From: Collinsella sp. AM33-4BH
GTDB taxonomy: Bacteria; Actinomycetota; Coriobacteriia; Coriobacteriales; Coriobacteriaceae
Direction of reading: 5' to 3'
NCBI RefSeq assembly: GCF_003469205.1
Contig: NZ_QSIN01000002.1
Span: 1 to 64,000 of the forward strand
Length of the DNA stretch: 64,000 bases
The notes under the pieces are model-generated. The model did no database searches and was not told where the DNA came from. It worked only from the letters and a program-made list of their open reading frames with translations. This document shows, in pieces, positions 29,768 to 37,759 of the stretch. The translations under genes were made by a program, and so were the position numbers. Each line of letters opens with the position of its first letter. Within the stretch, counting starts at the first letter, position 1.

Positions 29768-30505
29768 ATGGATAACTATTTGGATTTGATGCGCGCTCGC
29801 CGCGAGCAGATTCTGGAACGTTTTTATGCGGCGCTCGATCGCGCGGGCCGCCCCCACGACGCCGCGCGCCTCATTGCCGTGTCCAAGACCGTTGGTGTCG
29901 ATGAGACTGTTGCTGCCATCCAGGCGGGGTATCGCCATTTTGCCGAGAACCGCCCGCAGGAGCTGGTTCGCAAGCTCACGGGTCTGGCGGAGCATCCGGA
30001 GCTGCCCGAGGTGCGCTTCGATATGATCGGCAACCTGCAGACCAATAAGATCAATGCGGTGCTGGGCTCAGCCGAGCTGATTCACTCGGTGGGTTCGCTG
30101 CATCTGGCACAGGCGATCTCGAGCCGTGCTGTCCGCAAGATTGAGGCAGGCGAGCTCGCCGGCCCCCAGCGTGTGCTCATCGAGGTCAATGTGAGTGGTG
30201 AGGAGTCGAAGGGAGGCTTTTCGCCCGATGAGATTCGCGCCGCCGCGGGTGAGCTTGCGGAACTTGAGGGAATTTGCGTACAGGGGCTTATGACTATGGC
30301 GCCCCGGGGGAATAAGGATGTGGCACGCCGCACCTTTGCGGGGCTTCGTGAGCTGAGGGATGAGCTGGAGGCTGCGCATCCCGATTTGAACCTGCCTGAG
30401 CTTTCCTGCGGCATGAGCGAGGACTTTGAGCCTGCCCTTGAGGAGGGCTCTACGCTCGTTCGCCTGGGCAGGGTAGTATTTAGCCCGGAGTTTGCAGTAA
30501 AATAA
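29768..30505 (+). CDS. ylmE: YggS/YlmE family PLP homeostasis protein
   Basis: A 245-residue PLP-binding protein of the alanine racemase N-terminal domain type, thought to keep vitamin B6 and amino-acid pools balanced; it has no known catalytic activity. The PLP lysine lies in AVSKTVG (residues about 39-45). FAENRPQELVRK, FDMIGNLQTNKI and LSCGMSEDFEPALEEGSTLVRLGR are family segments. GGAGG is nine bases before ATG 29768. It heads the ylmE-sepF-yggT-divIVA run. Confidence 0.92.
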   Translation: MDNYLDLMRARREQILERFYAALDRAGRPHDAARLIAVSKTVGVDETVAAIQAGYRHFAENRPQELVRKLTGLAEHPELPEVRFDMIGNLQTNKINAVLGSAELIHSVGSLHLAQAISSRAVRKIEAGELAGPQRVLIEVNVSGEESKGGFSPDEIRAAAGELAELEGICVQGLMTMAPRGNKDVARRTFAGLRELRDELEAAHPDLNLPELSCGMSEDFEPALEEGSTLVRLGRVVFSPEFAVK

Positions 30506-30565
30506 GGCTCTGAAGTGCGCACTGATTATCGGGGCGCCTGCACTAAACCGCGAGAGGACACAACC

Positions 30566-31288
30566 ATGGGCTTCCTTGACGAGATTAAAAATAAGATGCA
30601 CCTGGGCGGCCAGCAGGGTTACGACCAGGGTTATGGCCAGGACGACGACTACGGCTACGATGACGGCTATGACGATAGTTATCAGGGCAACGGCTACGGC
30701 GGTGCTTCGGGCGAGGGCTTCTACACCCAAGACGAGCCGAGCAACGGCCTGCTTGGTCAGACGCGCCGCGGTGAAGCTGAGTCGGTTGCCGTGTATACGC
30801 GCTCCGGTCAGCTGGTCGGCGATGACTCCCGCCATGCCACGACGTATAACCCGCCTTCGCGCTCGCAGGACAGTGTTGCGAGCGGTTATCGTCCTGGTGC
30901 CTATGACACGCCGTCGAGCTACGCCGAGAACACCCGCGCCCGTGCCGCCGCTGCGCCCGCGCCTGCACCGAGTGATGCCTCGGCCTATGCGAGCAATATC
31001 ATCAACGCCACGCCGCAGCTGCCGGCCTATGTCCTGCGCCCCGAGAGCTATGACGACGTGGAGACCGTGGTGCGCCGCGTTCGCACCAAGCAGCCTGTCG
31101 CACTGATTTTTGTGGGCGTACGCACCGAAGTTGCTAAGCGCGTCTTGGACTTCTCTTACGGCTTTGCCTGCGGTCTGGGTGCCACGGTCAAGGAGGTGGG
31201 CGACCGCGTGTTCATGGTGCTGCCCGCCGGTTGCGAGGTCAAAGATTCCGATCTCAAGAAGCTTCGTGCGGACGGCTACCTTAAGTAA
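30566..31288 (+). CDS. sepF: Cell division protein SepF
   Basis: A 240-residue protein that ties FtsZ to the membrane. The N-terminus MGFLDEIKNKM looks like the usual amphipathic membrane anchor. A Gly/Tyr/Asp/Gln-rich linker (residues about 14-52, with repeated GY and DDGYDD pieces) and a Ser/Pro/Ala stretch lead to the folded SepF domain at about 148-240 (VLRPESYDDVETVV, KQPVALIFVG, KRVLDFSYGFACGLG, RVFMVLPAG). It may replace FtsA, which I do not see here. GAGAGGA lies seven bases before ATG 30566. Confidence 0.93.
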   Translation: MGFLDEIKNKMHLGGQQGYDQGYGQDDDYGYDDGYDDSYQGNGYGGASGEGFYTQDEPSNGLLGQTRRGEAESVAVYTRSGQLVGDDSRHATTYNPPSRSQDSVASGYRPGAYDTPSSYAENTRARAAAAPAPAPSDASAYASNIINATPQLPAYVLRPESYDDVETVVRRVRTKQPVALIFVGVRTEVAKRVLDFSYGFACGLGATVKEVGDRVFMVLPAGCEVKDSDLKKLRADGYLK

Positions 31289-31309
31289 AGACAAGACGAG
31301 GAGATTCCC

Positions 31310-31591
31310 ATCAACATCTACACTATCGTCCAGCTGGTCAACACGCTGTTCAACTTCTATTCCACGCTTATTGTCGTCTACTGCTTTATGACGTGGATTC
31401 CCATGAAGCAGGGTGGTTTGCTTCAGGATATTGCTGCGGTGCTCGATAGCGTGTGCGGTCCGTGGCTCAACCTGTTCCGTCGTTTCATCCCGCCGATGGG
31501 CGGTATCGATTTTTCGCCGGTCGTTGCGATTATTGCGTTGCAGTTGGTGCAGAGGCTGGTTCTGCAGCTTCTTATAGGTATACTCGTATAG
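31310..31591 (+). CDS. yggT: YggT family membrane protein with an apparent AUC start
   Basis: A 93-residue protein with two membrane segments, at about residues 6-28 and 66-90 (NIYTIVQLVNTLFNFYSTLI, then a C-terminal helix). The pattern Y-x-x-L-I-x-x-Y-x-x-M-T-W-I-P matches YggT/YlmG, and the length is normal. The site GAGGAG (31298-31303) is six bases before an ATC codon at 31310, exactly where ATG would be expected. The first in-frame ATG (31388) would remove the first membrane helix. Either AUC is used, or the start has been mutated and expression is low. The place between sepF and divIVA is typical. Confidence 0.75.
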   Translation: MNIYTIVQLVNTLFNFYSTLIVVYCFMTWIPMKQGGLLQDIAAVLDSVCGPWLNLFRRFIPPMGGIDFSPVVAIIALQLVQRLVLQLLIGILV

Positions 31592-31652
31592 AACTGACTT
31601 AGTAACTTACGTCGGGCGTGTAGCGCCGAGGCGATGAAAAAGGAGACTTGTT

Positions 31653-32327
31653 ATGGCTATTACCCCTGCAGACATCCAGGCTCAGACTTTCTCTGAGGCC
31701 AAGCGTGGCTACGATCCTGCTGAGGTCGACGTCTTCTTGGAGACGCTGTCCTCCGAGGTTGACGCTATGCTCGCTAAGATCGTCGACCTTAAGGGTCGTC
31801 TGACTGCTACCGAGCAGCAGCTTGCCGATGCACAGGCTCAGCTTGCCCAGGCTCAGGATGCCACCGCCCAGGCCGTTCCTGCCGCCCCTGTGGCTGCTCC
31901 CGCCCCTGACTTCTCCGCTCAGGAGCGCCAGATTTCCGCTGCCCTGATCGCTGCCCAGCAGACCGCTGAGACCATCGTCAACGATGCCAACGAGAACGCT
32001 GAGCGTATCCGCAACGAGGCTGACGCTAAGGCCCGCGAGGTTATCCGCCAGGCTCTGACCGAAAAGCAGGCCGAGCTCGAGGAAATCGATCGTCTCAAGG
32101 CTTCCCGTGAGGAGTTCAAGGCAGAGTATCTCAAGCTCATCCAGCACTTCATGGACGATGCCCAGAACTCCTTCCCGGCCGACCTCATGGCCTCCACGCC
32201 GGTCGGTTCTGCCGCTTCTCCTGCAGTGACTGTTCCCGCCGAGCCGCTGCCCGTCGCTGACCCGGTTGTCCCCGTGGCCGATCCCTTTGCCCCGATCGAC
32301 AACTTTGCTGCCGACGACCTGGACTAA
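31653..32327 (+). CDS. divIVA: DivIVA domain protein
   Basis: A 224-residue protein that binds curved membrane and places division or polar growth proteins. The N-terminal DivIVA domain is clear (ITPADIQAQTFSEAKRGYDP, then EVDVFLETLSSEVDAML). Coiled-coil segments follow at about 40-65 and 88-165, rich in Ala, Gln and Glu, split by an Ala/Pro linker. The tail is Pro/Val/Ala-rich. AAAAAGGAG precedes ATG 31653. It ends the ylm cluster, with a strong terminator 26 bases later. Confidence 0.92.
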   Translation: MAITPADIQAQTFSEAKRGYDPAEVDVFLETLSSEVDAMLAKIVDLKGRLTATEQQLADAQAQLAQAQDATAQAVPAAPVAAPAPDFSAQERQISAALIAAQQTAETIVNDANENAERIRNEADAKAREVIRQALTEKQAELEEIDRLKASREEFKAEYLKLIQHFMDDAQNSFPADLMASTPVGSAASPAVTVPAEPLPVADPVVPVADPFAPIDNFAADDLD

Positions 32328-32353
32328 CATTCGGCCTACAATTTAGTGCCTAG

Positions 32354-32384
32354 AAAGGACCCGCAGCTTGCGGGTCCTTTTTTA
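32354..32384 (+). terminator. Intrinsic terminator after divIVA
   Basis: A perfect 11-bp stem, AAAGGACCCGC (32354-32364) with GCGGGTCCTTT (32370-32380), loop AGCTT and a T-run. Confidence 0.93.
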
Positions 32385-32408
32385 TGACTGTGCCGGGGTG
32401 CGTAACAT

Positions 32409-32447
32409 AAAAAAACCGAGCCCTGCACATAGTGGCGCAGAACTCGG
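32409..32447 (-). terminator. Terminator of the minus-strand nitroreductase gene
   Basis: Read on the minus strand, CCGAG...CTCGG (32443-32447 with 32416-32420) forms a stem with further internal pairing, followed by seven T. It faces the divIVA terminator between two convergent genes. Confidence 0.8.
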
Positions 32448-32493
32448 CGAACGGGTGAGCGGTCAAGGGTAGATTTTAAGGTATGTCCAAAAA

Positions 32494-33024
32494 CTACTTG
32501 AGGAGGAAGTTGGAGAGGGGAATAGTGCGGGCCTCGCGATGCTCGGGATCGGCGATGTGGTCGGCGGGATAGCCACAGACGAGCATGTGATAGGGATAGA
32601 CGCCCTTGGGCAGATTGAACTGCTCCTGTGCCACCTCAGGCTTAAAATGGCATACCCAGCACGTTCCTAGGCCCTGCTCGGTGGCCTCCATCATCATCTG
32701 ATCACACACGATGGACGTATCGATTTCACTGGAATTCATCTGGTCATACGGGCGTACCCAAGCATCATCGGTAACGCAGCAAATAAGGAAGATGAGCGGA
32801 GCGCCAAAGATAGACCCATCACGAGCAAACCGAGGCTGACAAGCAGCAGCCTTCTCCAACAGCTCAGGCGTATCCAGCACCATCACACGGGCTGGATGAT
32901 TATTACAAGCAGAAGGAGCAATACGCCCAGCCTCAACAATGGCATCCACCACAGCCTGCTCAACAGAACGGTCCTCAAAAGAACGACAAGAATACCGACC
33001 ACGAGCCAGATCCAAATAAGACAT
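32494..33024 (-). CDS. Nitroreductase family protein
   Basis: A 176-residue flavoprotein-like oxidoreductase. The FMN-binding patterns of the family are present: RYSCRSFEDRSV near the N-terminus, GRIAPSACNNHPARVMVL, and late EQGLGTCWVCHF followed by YPYHMLVCGYPAD. Substrate cannot be predicted. The start at 33024 is set by AGGAGGGC seven bases upstream; the frame stays open further upstream. It is a single-gene unit with its own terminator and a very long hairpin before it. Confidence 0.88.
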   Translation of the reverse strand: MSYLDLARGRYSCRSFEDRSVEQAVVDAIVEAGRIAPSACNNHPARVMVLDTPELLEKAAACQPRFARDGSIFGAPLIFLICCVTDDAWVRPYDQMNSSEIDTSIVCDQMMMEATEQGLGTCWVCHFKPEVAQEQFNLPKGVYPYHMLVCGYPADHIADPEHREARTIPLSNFLLK

Positions 33025-33204
33025 ACAAGCCCTCCTAAAATTAAAAATCGAACAAACCAAAAGTAACCCAAAGAGTACCCAAAGCAGCAATCAGCCAAAC
33101 GCTCATCAAGGGCCAAAGTGTCCGAACGGGTACCATAGGTCCCTTCAGCCAAACCCCCATCGCGCTACAACTATCAGCCAAAGTTCCCAATGGTGGTACG
33201 TAAG

Positions 33205-33288
33205 GCGAAGGGCCGGCCACGGTTTACTTTCGAACGACTCTGCAAAGCAGCCGGAGTGAGAAAGCAAACCGTGGCCGGCCCTTCGCCG
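33205..33288. repeat. Very long hairpin palindrome between DUF47 and nitroreductase genes
   Basis: 33205-33226 and 33267-33288 are perfect 22-bp reverse complements. After one mismatch the pairing continues for 5 bp, giving 28-bp arms with a 28-base loop that itself can pair (ACTC...GAGT, CTGC...GCAG). Outside it, GGTACGT and ACGTACC add a further partial match. It may terminate the minus-strand nitroreductase upstream region or be a mobile palindrome; there is no long T-run on either side. Confidence 0.75.
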
Positions 33289-33307
33289 CCGGGACACGTA
33301 CCCCCAA

Positions 33308-33931
33308 TTAACTGTTCTTCATGACAATCGAATCCACGACATCGGCCACATTCTCGCAGCAGTCGGCGCAGTACTCCAGGAAGGCGTACACGTCACGCCA
33401 AGCGATGACCTCGAGCGGGTCCTTGCCGTTAACGTGCAGGTTACGCATGGCGTTGATATAGAGCTCGTCGGCCTCGGACTCGATGGTGTTGATCTGGATG
33501 ACGAGCTCGCGCAGCGTCTTGGACTTGCGGTAGTTAGGCAGCTCGACCATCAGGTCCTTCATGGCGCGGCAGGCGTCGGTCACCTTGTGGGCGATGACGA
33601 TGGCGTCGGGATGGATGCTCTGGATGTTGGTGAAGTAGACGCGCTGCACGACGCCCTCGATACGGTCGAGCACGGTGTCGAGCGAGCAGCTCATCAGATC
33701 CAGGTCCTCGCGCTCAAGCGGGGTGATAAAGGCCGTGAGCAGGGCGTCCTCAAGCTCATGGTGCTTCTTGTCGGCCGCATGCTCGATCGCGTGCATCTTG
33801 TCGAGCATATCGTGAATCTTCGCGGGATCGAAGTTCTCGAAAATCTTGGTAAGCAGCTCGGCGGCCTGGACGGCAAGATCGGCGCAGGCGACGTAGTTGT
33901 CAAAGTAGAACGAATCGGGTTTCTTTGCCAT
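33308..33931 (-). CDS. DUF47 (PhoU-like) partner of the Pit transporter
   Basis: A 207-residue, mainly helical protein of the DUF47 family, distant kin of PhoU. Helices with spaced acidic residues (DLMSCSLDTVLDRIEGVVQRVY, TIESEADELYINAMR) resemble the metal-binding PhoU helices. Genes of this family usually sit next to pit and are thought to regulate phosphate import, as here. It starts at 33931, 67 bases downstream of the pit stop, with AAAGGA upstream of its ATG. Confidence 0.9.
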   Translation of the reverse strand: MAKKPDSFYFDNYVACADLAVQAAELLTKIFENFDPAKIHDMLDKMHAIEHAADKKHHELEDALLTAFITPLEREDLDLMSCSLDTVLDRIEGVVQRVYFTNIQSIHPDAIVIAHKVTDACRAMKDLMVELPNYRKSKTLRELVIQINTIESEADELYINAMRNLHVNGKDPLEVIAWRDVYAFLEYCADCCENVADVVDSIVMKNS

Positions 33932-33998
33932 GAGTGGGTCCTTTCGAGGCGAAGACGGGTGGGCGAAGTTTTGCGGTCCGGATGGACGCTCGGTGTGG

Positions 33999-35048
33999 CT
34001 AGAGGAACATCATGAACAGCTTGGCCATGACAAAGCTGATGAGTCCGCAGGCGGGGAAGGTGAAGAACCAGGTGAACATCATGTCCTTGACGACGCCGAA
34101 GTTGATGGCCGAGAGGCGTTTGACGGCACCGACGCCCATGATGGCGCAGGTCTTGATGTGCGTGGAGGACACGGGGATGCCGGTAAGGGTGGCAAGCAGC
34201 AGGTTCGCGGCGCCCGCCAGGTCGGCGGAGAAGCCCTGGTACTTTTCGAGCTTGACCATGCTCTGGCCAACGGACTTGATGATGCGCTCGCCGCCCACGC
34301 TGGTGCCGATGCCCATGGTGGCCGAGCATAGCAGCATAATCCAGATGGGGATGCCGGCATCGCCGACGCTCGTCTGGCCGCTGGCAAAGGCCACGCCTAA
34401 AAAGAGCACGCCGATGAACTTCTGTCCATCCTGCGCGCCGTGCATAAAGCTCATGGCCGCAGCGCTCGCGATCTGAGCGTATTTAAAGAAGACATTGGCA
34501 CGTCGCCTGTTGGCGGCGGCGAAAAGAATCGAGACGAGCTTGCACAGGACCCAGCCCATGACAAAGCCCAGGCCGATGGAGAGCGCCAGGCCGTAGATGA
34601 CCTTCATCCACTCGTGGACGTTGACGCTGCTCGCACCGCCGAGGGCGATGGCGGCACCGGTCAGGCCGGCGATAAGGCTGTGGCTTTGCGAGGTGGGGAT
34701 GCCAAAACGCGACGCTGTGGCGCCGTAGACGACGATGGAGAACAGCGCCGCGCACAGGCAGGCGAGCGCCATGGTACTGTTTCCGCCAAAGTCGACAATA
34801 TGGGAGATGGTGTTGGCGACGCTCGCGTTAAAGTGCGTCATGATGAGCACGCCGAGGAAGTTGAATGCGGCACTCATGAGAATGGCGGCGCGGGCGGGCA
34901 TGCAACGCGTAGTGACGCAGGTCGCGATGGCGTTGGGTGCGTCGGTCCATCCATTGACGAAGATGGCGCCGAGCGCGAGGATCACGGTGACGGCAAGGAC
35001 TGGGTTCGACACAAGTTGGCCGAGGAAGGTTGAGAACGTTACGTCCAT
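33999..35048 (-). CDS. pit: Low-affinity inorganic phosphate transporter, Pit family
   Basis: A 349-residue polytopic membrane protein. The duplicated Pit signature is clear: NGWTDAPNAIATCVTTR near residue 32 and MGVGAVKRL with PVSSTHIKTCAIMG near 295. GIPTSQSHSLIAGLTGAAIA is the central conserved segment. Pit carriers move metal-phosphate with protons. The ribosome site before ATG 35048 is GAGAAAG. An excellent site AGGAGGTGAT sits about 52 bases further upstream, before a three-codon ORF (see findings). Confidence 0.92.
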   Translation of the reverse strand: MDVTFSTFLGQLVSNPVLAVTVILALGAIFVNGWTDAPNAIATCVTTRCMPARAAILMSAAFNFLGVLIMTHFNASVANTISHIVDFGGNSTMALACLCAALFSIVVYGATASRFGIPTSQSHSLIAGLTGAAIALGGASSVNVHEWMKVIYGLALSIGLGFVMGWVLCKLVSILFAAANRRRANVFFKYAQIASAAAMSFMHGAQDGQKFIGVLFLGVAFASGQTSVGDAGIPIWIMLLCSATMGIGTSVGGERIIKSVGQSMVKLEKYQGFSADLAGAANLLLATLTGIPVSSTHIKTCAIMGVGAVKRLSAINFGVVKDMMFTWFFTFPACGLISFVMAKLFMMFL

Positions 35049-35087
35049 ATATGGGCTTTCTCGAAGTTTGCAGGCACGTTACAGAAA

Positions 35088-35110
35088 CATGATAAATCGT
35101 ATCACCTCCT
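35088..35110 (-). promoter_or_regulatory. Near-perfect ribosome site with a 3-codon ORF upstream of pit
   Basis: On the minus strand AGGAGGTGAT (35110-35101) is fully complementary to the 16S rRNA 3' end. It is followed 10 bases later by ATG TTT CTG TAA (35090-35079). This could be a minimal upstream ORF or a ribosome standby site in the pit leader. It could also be chance, so the call is tentative. Confidence 0.35.
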
Positions 35111-35179
35111 GCGGGTTTCTTTACCGAGTTCTGATGGGAGCAGTGAATTTTTTGGCACTAAAATTGAATATTATCCCTG

Positions 35180-35208
35180 TTGACCGCGGGTGTTCTTTTT
35201 GCTAACAC
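35180..35208 (+). promoter_or_regulatory. Promoter candidate for the small basic protein gene
   Basis: TTGACC (35180-35185) and TAACAC (35203-35208) are separated by 17 bases, about 90 bases before ATG 35299. Confidence 0.4.
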
Positions 35209-35298
35209 GCCATGCGGACACATGCGATCGCTCCGGCACCCCAAAACCACAGCCTGTTCGCTTTACAACATGCAAACATGCGTTCGATAATAGGAGGC

Positions 35299-35637
35299 AT
35301 GGAATATCGACAGACAGACGGCAAAACTCGGCGCGTGCACAAGCAGTATGTGGACGTCGTGGCTCGCATTCTCGCGGGCGGACAGGTTGTGCCGGTTACC
35401 GTCTGCTGGGTTGACGGTCGCTGCTTTACGATTGACGAGATTGTCTCGTCCACCGGTTTTGGCCTGACGGTTCACGGCATTCGTACGGCGACTTATAAGG
35501 TTCGTTTTGGCGGACATGCGACCGAACTGTATCTGGAAGAACAGGCACGCGAGCGACCGGATGGCTCGCAGACTCATCTGATGCGTTGGTGGGTGTGGGC
35601 GTTCGACCGAACACTCGAGAGCGAGCGCCGCAGGTAA
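35299..35637 (+). CDS. Small basic protein of unknown function
   Basis: I do not recognise this 112-residue protein. It is basic, with many aromatic and beta-prone residues (VPVTVCWVDGRCFTIDEIV, GIRTATYKVRFGG, TELYLEE, RWWVWAF). The alternating pattern suggests a small beta-barrel or SH3-like fold. No membrane helix or signal peptide is seen. The start is uncertain: AGGAGG is only one base before ATG 35299, which is unusually tight, and ATG 35278 in the same frame has no ribosome site. A promoter-like pair at 35180-35208 supports an independent transcript. Confidence 0.6.
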   Translation: MEYRQTDGKTRRVHKQYVDVVARILAGGQVVPVTVCWVDGRCFTIDEIVSSTGFGLTVHGIRTATYKVRFGGHATELYLEEQARERPDGSQTHLMRWWVWAFDRTLESERRR

Positions 35638-35717
35638 GAACGCGTGGCGTTCGGGTACAATGGCAGGAAACTTGTCAGCTACGGCGCCGTCGCGGTGCTT
35701 TTTGAAAGGACGAAATT

Positions 35718-36413
35718 ATGAACGATATCCAGGGCTATCAGAATGGCCCCATCGAGACCGGCGCAAGCCGTGCCAAGGAGATGTCGCCGCGCGCGTACAA
35801 CCTTGTCATGTCTGCTCTGATCTTTTTGGGCTTTTGCGCCATGGGCGCCGGTGCTTACTTTACGAGCACCATGTCGTTTGCGCGCATGATGATGAGCGGC
35901 GCCGCTTTGCCGCTGGTCTTTGGCTCATTTATTTTGACCATCGTCGGCATGGTCATGATGTCGGCTGCTGCCAGCAAACAGTCCGTGGGCCTGTCACTCG
36001 TGGGCTACGTGGTCTTTGCGAGCACCTTTGGCCTGACGGCGTCGTTTGGTCTTGCCAACTACGACCTGCCTACCATTAACACCGCCTTTATCGCCACGGC
36101 CGCCATTACCTTTGTCTTTGGTGCGCTGGGCGTGACCTTCCCCAAGTTCTTCCAGCGTGTGTATGGCATTGGTTTTGGCATCCTGCTTGCCACGATTCTG
36201 GTCGAGATCGTGCTGATGTTCATGGGCGTTTCGCAGTCCATCACCGACCTGATCGTGATCGTGGTGTTCGCCGGCTTCATCGGCTACGACACCTATGTGG
36301 CAACGACGGTGCCGCCCACGCTGCCCAACGCCGTGCTCATGGCATCCAACCTGTTCGTGGACATCATCAACGTGTTCCTGCGCATTCTGAACATCCTCGG
36401 CCGTCGCGATTAA
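35718..36413 (+). CDS. Bax inhibitor-1/YccA family membrane protein
   Basis: A 231-residue protein with about seven hydrophobic helices after a polar N-terminus of roughly 25 residues. FAGFIGYDTYVAT matches the family's conserved GxxxYDT segment, and the C-terminus (ASNLFVDIINVFLRILNILGRRD) matches the usual 'LYLDFINLFLYLLRLLG' end. Bacterial members can leak protons and calcium and interact with FtsH; the role here is unknown. TGAAAGGA precedes ATG 35718. Confidence 0.9.
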   Translation: MNDIQGYQNGPIETGASRAKEMSPRAYNLVMSALIFLGFCAMGAGAYFTSTMSFARMMMSGAALPLVFGSFILTIVGMVMMSAAASKQSVGLSLVGYVVFASTFGLTASFGLANYDLPTINTAFIATAAITFVFGALGVTFPKFFQRVYGIGFGILLATILVEIVLMFMGVSQSITDLIVIVVFAGFIGYDTYVATTVPPTLPNAVLMASNLFVDIINVFLRILNILGRRD

Positions 36414-36459
36414 AGCGCGGCATTGCGATGCTTCCTGCCGGACACGGTAAAACGATGCG

Positions 36460-36489
36460 AAAGGCGGTCCTTCGGGGCCGTCTTTTTTG
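36460..36489 (+). terminator. Terminator after the Bax-inhibitor-like gene
   Basis: GGCGGTCC (36463-36470) pairs with GGGCCGTC (36475-36482) around a UUCG tetraloop, followed by six T. Confidence 0.88.
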
Positions 36490-36553
36490 TGCGCGGCGGG
36501 GTATCATGGATGGGAAAAGCCGATAGCGGCAGCGACAGGAAAGGTGACCACGT

Positions 36554-37684
36554 ATGGCAGACGTCGACAACAGGAACCGTAACCGCAGGTCCAACCGAGC
36601 GGGTCAGCCCAATCCCAAGCGCGAGGCTCGTGCCAAGGCCGCCGAGCGCCATGTGATGACTGTGTCCGAGGCCTGCGCCAAGGATATCGAGCGTTCGCTT
36701 GCTGGTGCTCGCGAGTTTGACGGCATGCCTGCCGGCTTTGTCGCGGCGATGAAGGCCAAGGCCCAAGCGGCTGCGGCTGCCGAGGAGCCGGTTGCCGAGG
36801 AGTCTGAGTCCGCCGAGGTCGAGGCCGCTGAGGTTGCGTCCGTCGAGACCGAGGTCACGGACGAGTCTGCGCCTGCCGAGGAACCCGCAGAGACCGAGTC
36901 CGCGCCTGCCGAGGAGCCCGCTCCGACCCTGCCCGAGGTCACCGTGCTTGATGCCTCCGCCACGCAGGCCATTCTGGACAACGGCCGTGGCTATGCGCAG
37001 TTCTGCGACATGGCAGTGCTCGCCTTTGCCTCGTTTACCAATCCGGGCGGTGGATATATTCAGGGTTATCTGGGCCAGGAGGCCACGCTGTGCGCCGATT
37101 CGTATCTGTACAACGTTCTCGATAAGCAGCGTAAGTGGTACGGCGAGAACCGTCGCCGCAACATCAACTGCGAGCTCTATCGTAACCGCGCCCTGGTGGT
37201 GCCTGCGGTGCGCTTCGACCGCAACCACGTGCATGCATACGCCGACGTGATCGTGGCCGCCGCGCCCAACGTTAGGCGCGCCCGCCAGGAGTATCGCGTG
37301 AGCGACGATGCTCTGCTGGATGCCCTGCGCGACCGCATTCGCTTTGTGCTCGCCATCTGCGATGAGCTTGGTCGCGAGAAGCTCGTGCTGGGTGCTTGGG
37401 GCTGCGACAACAACGGCTTTGATGCCGAGGCCGTGGCCGAGCTCTTCCGCAAGGAGCTCGCGTCGGGCGACTTCAAGGTCAAGCAGGTCTTCTTTGCCGT
37501 GCCCTCTACGCGCTGGGACGAGGACTTCGCCAAGTTCGAGCACGTGCTGGCAAACTTCCCCGAGCGCAACGAGGAGTCCTATGCTCAGGTTGCCGCCCGC
37601 ACCGCAGCCGCCCGTGCCGCCGAGCAGGCTCAGGCCGCTGCCGAGGATGACGAGGATGACGACGACTGGCGCAAGTACCTGTAA
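36554..37684 (+). CDS. PARG-like macrodomain protein (TIGR02452 / DUF2263)
   Basis: A 376-residue protein. The first 35 residues are basic, and residues about 75-130 are Ala/Glu/Pro-rich and very acidic. The folded part at about 130-350 looks like microbial poly(ADP-ribose) glycohydrolase: N163-P-G-G-G-Y starts the macrodomain signature, and LVLGAWGCDNNGF is the second loop. The signature is normally GGG-x(6-8)-Q-E-E, with the second Glu catalytic. Here it reads Q175-E176-A177, so hydrolysis may be lost and ADP-ribose binding may be the remaining role. The protein ends in a run of acidic residues. A short terminator follows. Confidence 0.82.
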   Translation: MADVDNRNRNRRSNRAGQPNPKREARAKAAERHVMTVSEACAKDIERSLAGAREFDGMPAGFVAAMKAKAQAAAAAEEPVAEESESAEVEAAEVASVETEVTDESAPAEEPAETESAPAEEPAPTLPEVTVLDASATQAILDNGRGYAQFCDMAVLAFASFTNPGGGYIQGYLGQEATLCADSYLYNVLDKQRKWYGENRRRNINCELYRNRALVVPAVRFDRNHVHAYADVIVAAAPNVRRARQEYRVSDDALLDALRDRIRFVLAICDELGREKLVLGAWGCDNNGFDAEAVAELFRKELASGDFKVKQVFFAVPSTRWDEDFAKFEHVLANFPERNEESYAQVAARTAAARAAEQAQAAAEDDEDDDDWRKYL

Positions 37685-37704
37685 ACGGTGCGCGTGATGC
37701 GATA

Positions 37705-37742
37705 TACCGAGCCGACGGGGGCTGCTCCCGTCGGCTTTTTAT
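37705..37742 (+). terminator. Terminator after the PARG-like gene
   Basis: A perfect 10-bp stem, AGCCGACGGG (37710-37719) with CCCGTCGGCT (37727-37736), followed by TTTTTA. Confidence 0.92.
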
Positions 37743-37759
37743 TGAGTGGGGAGCTTACG

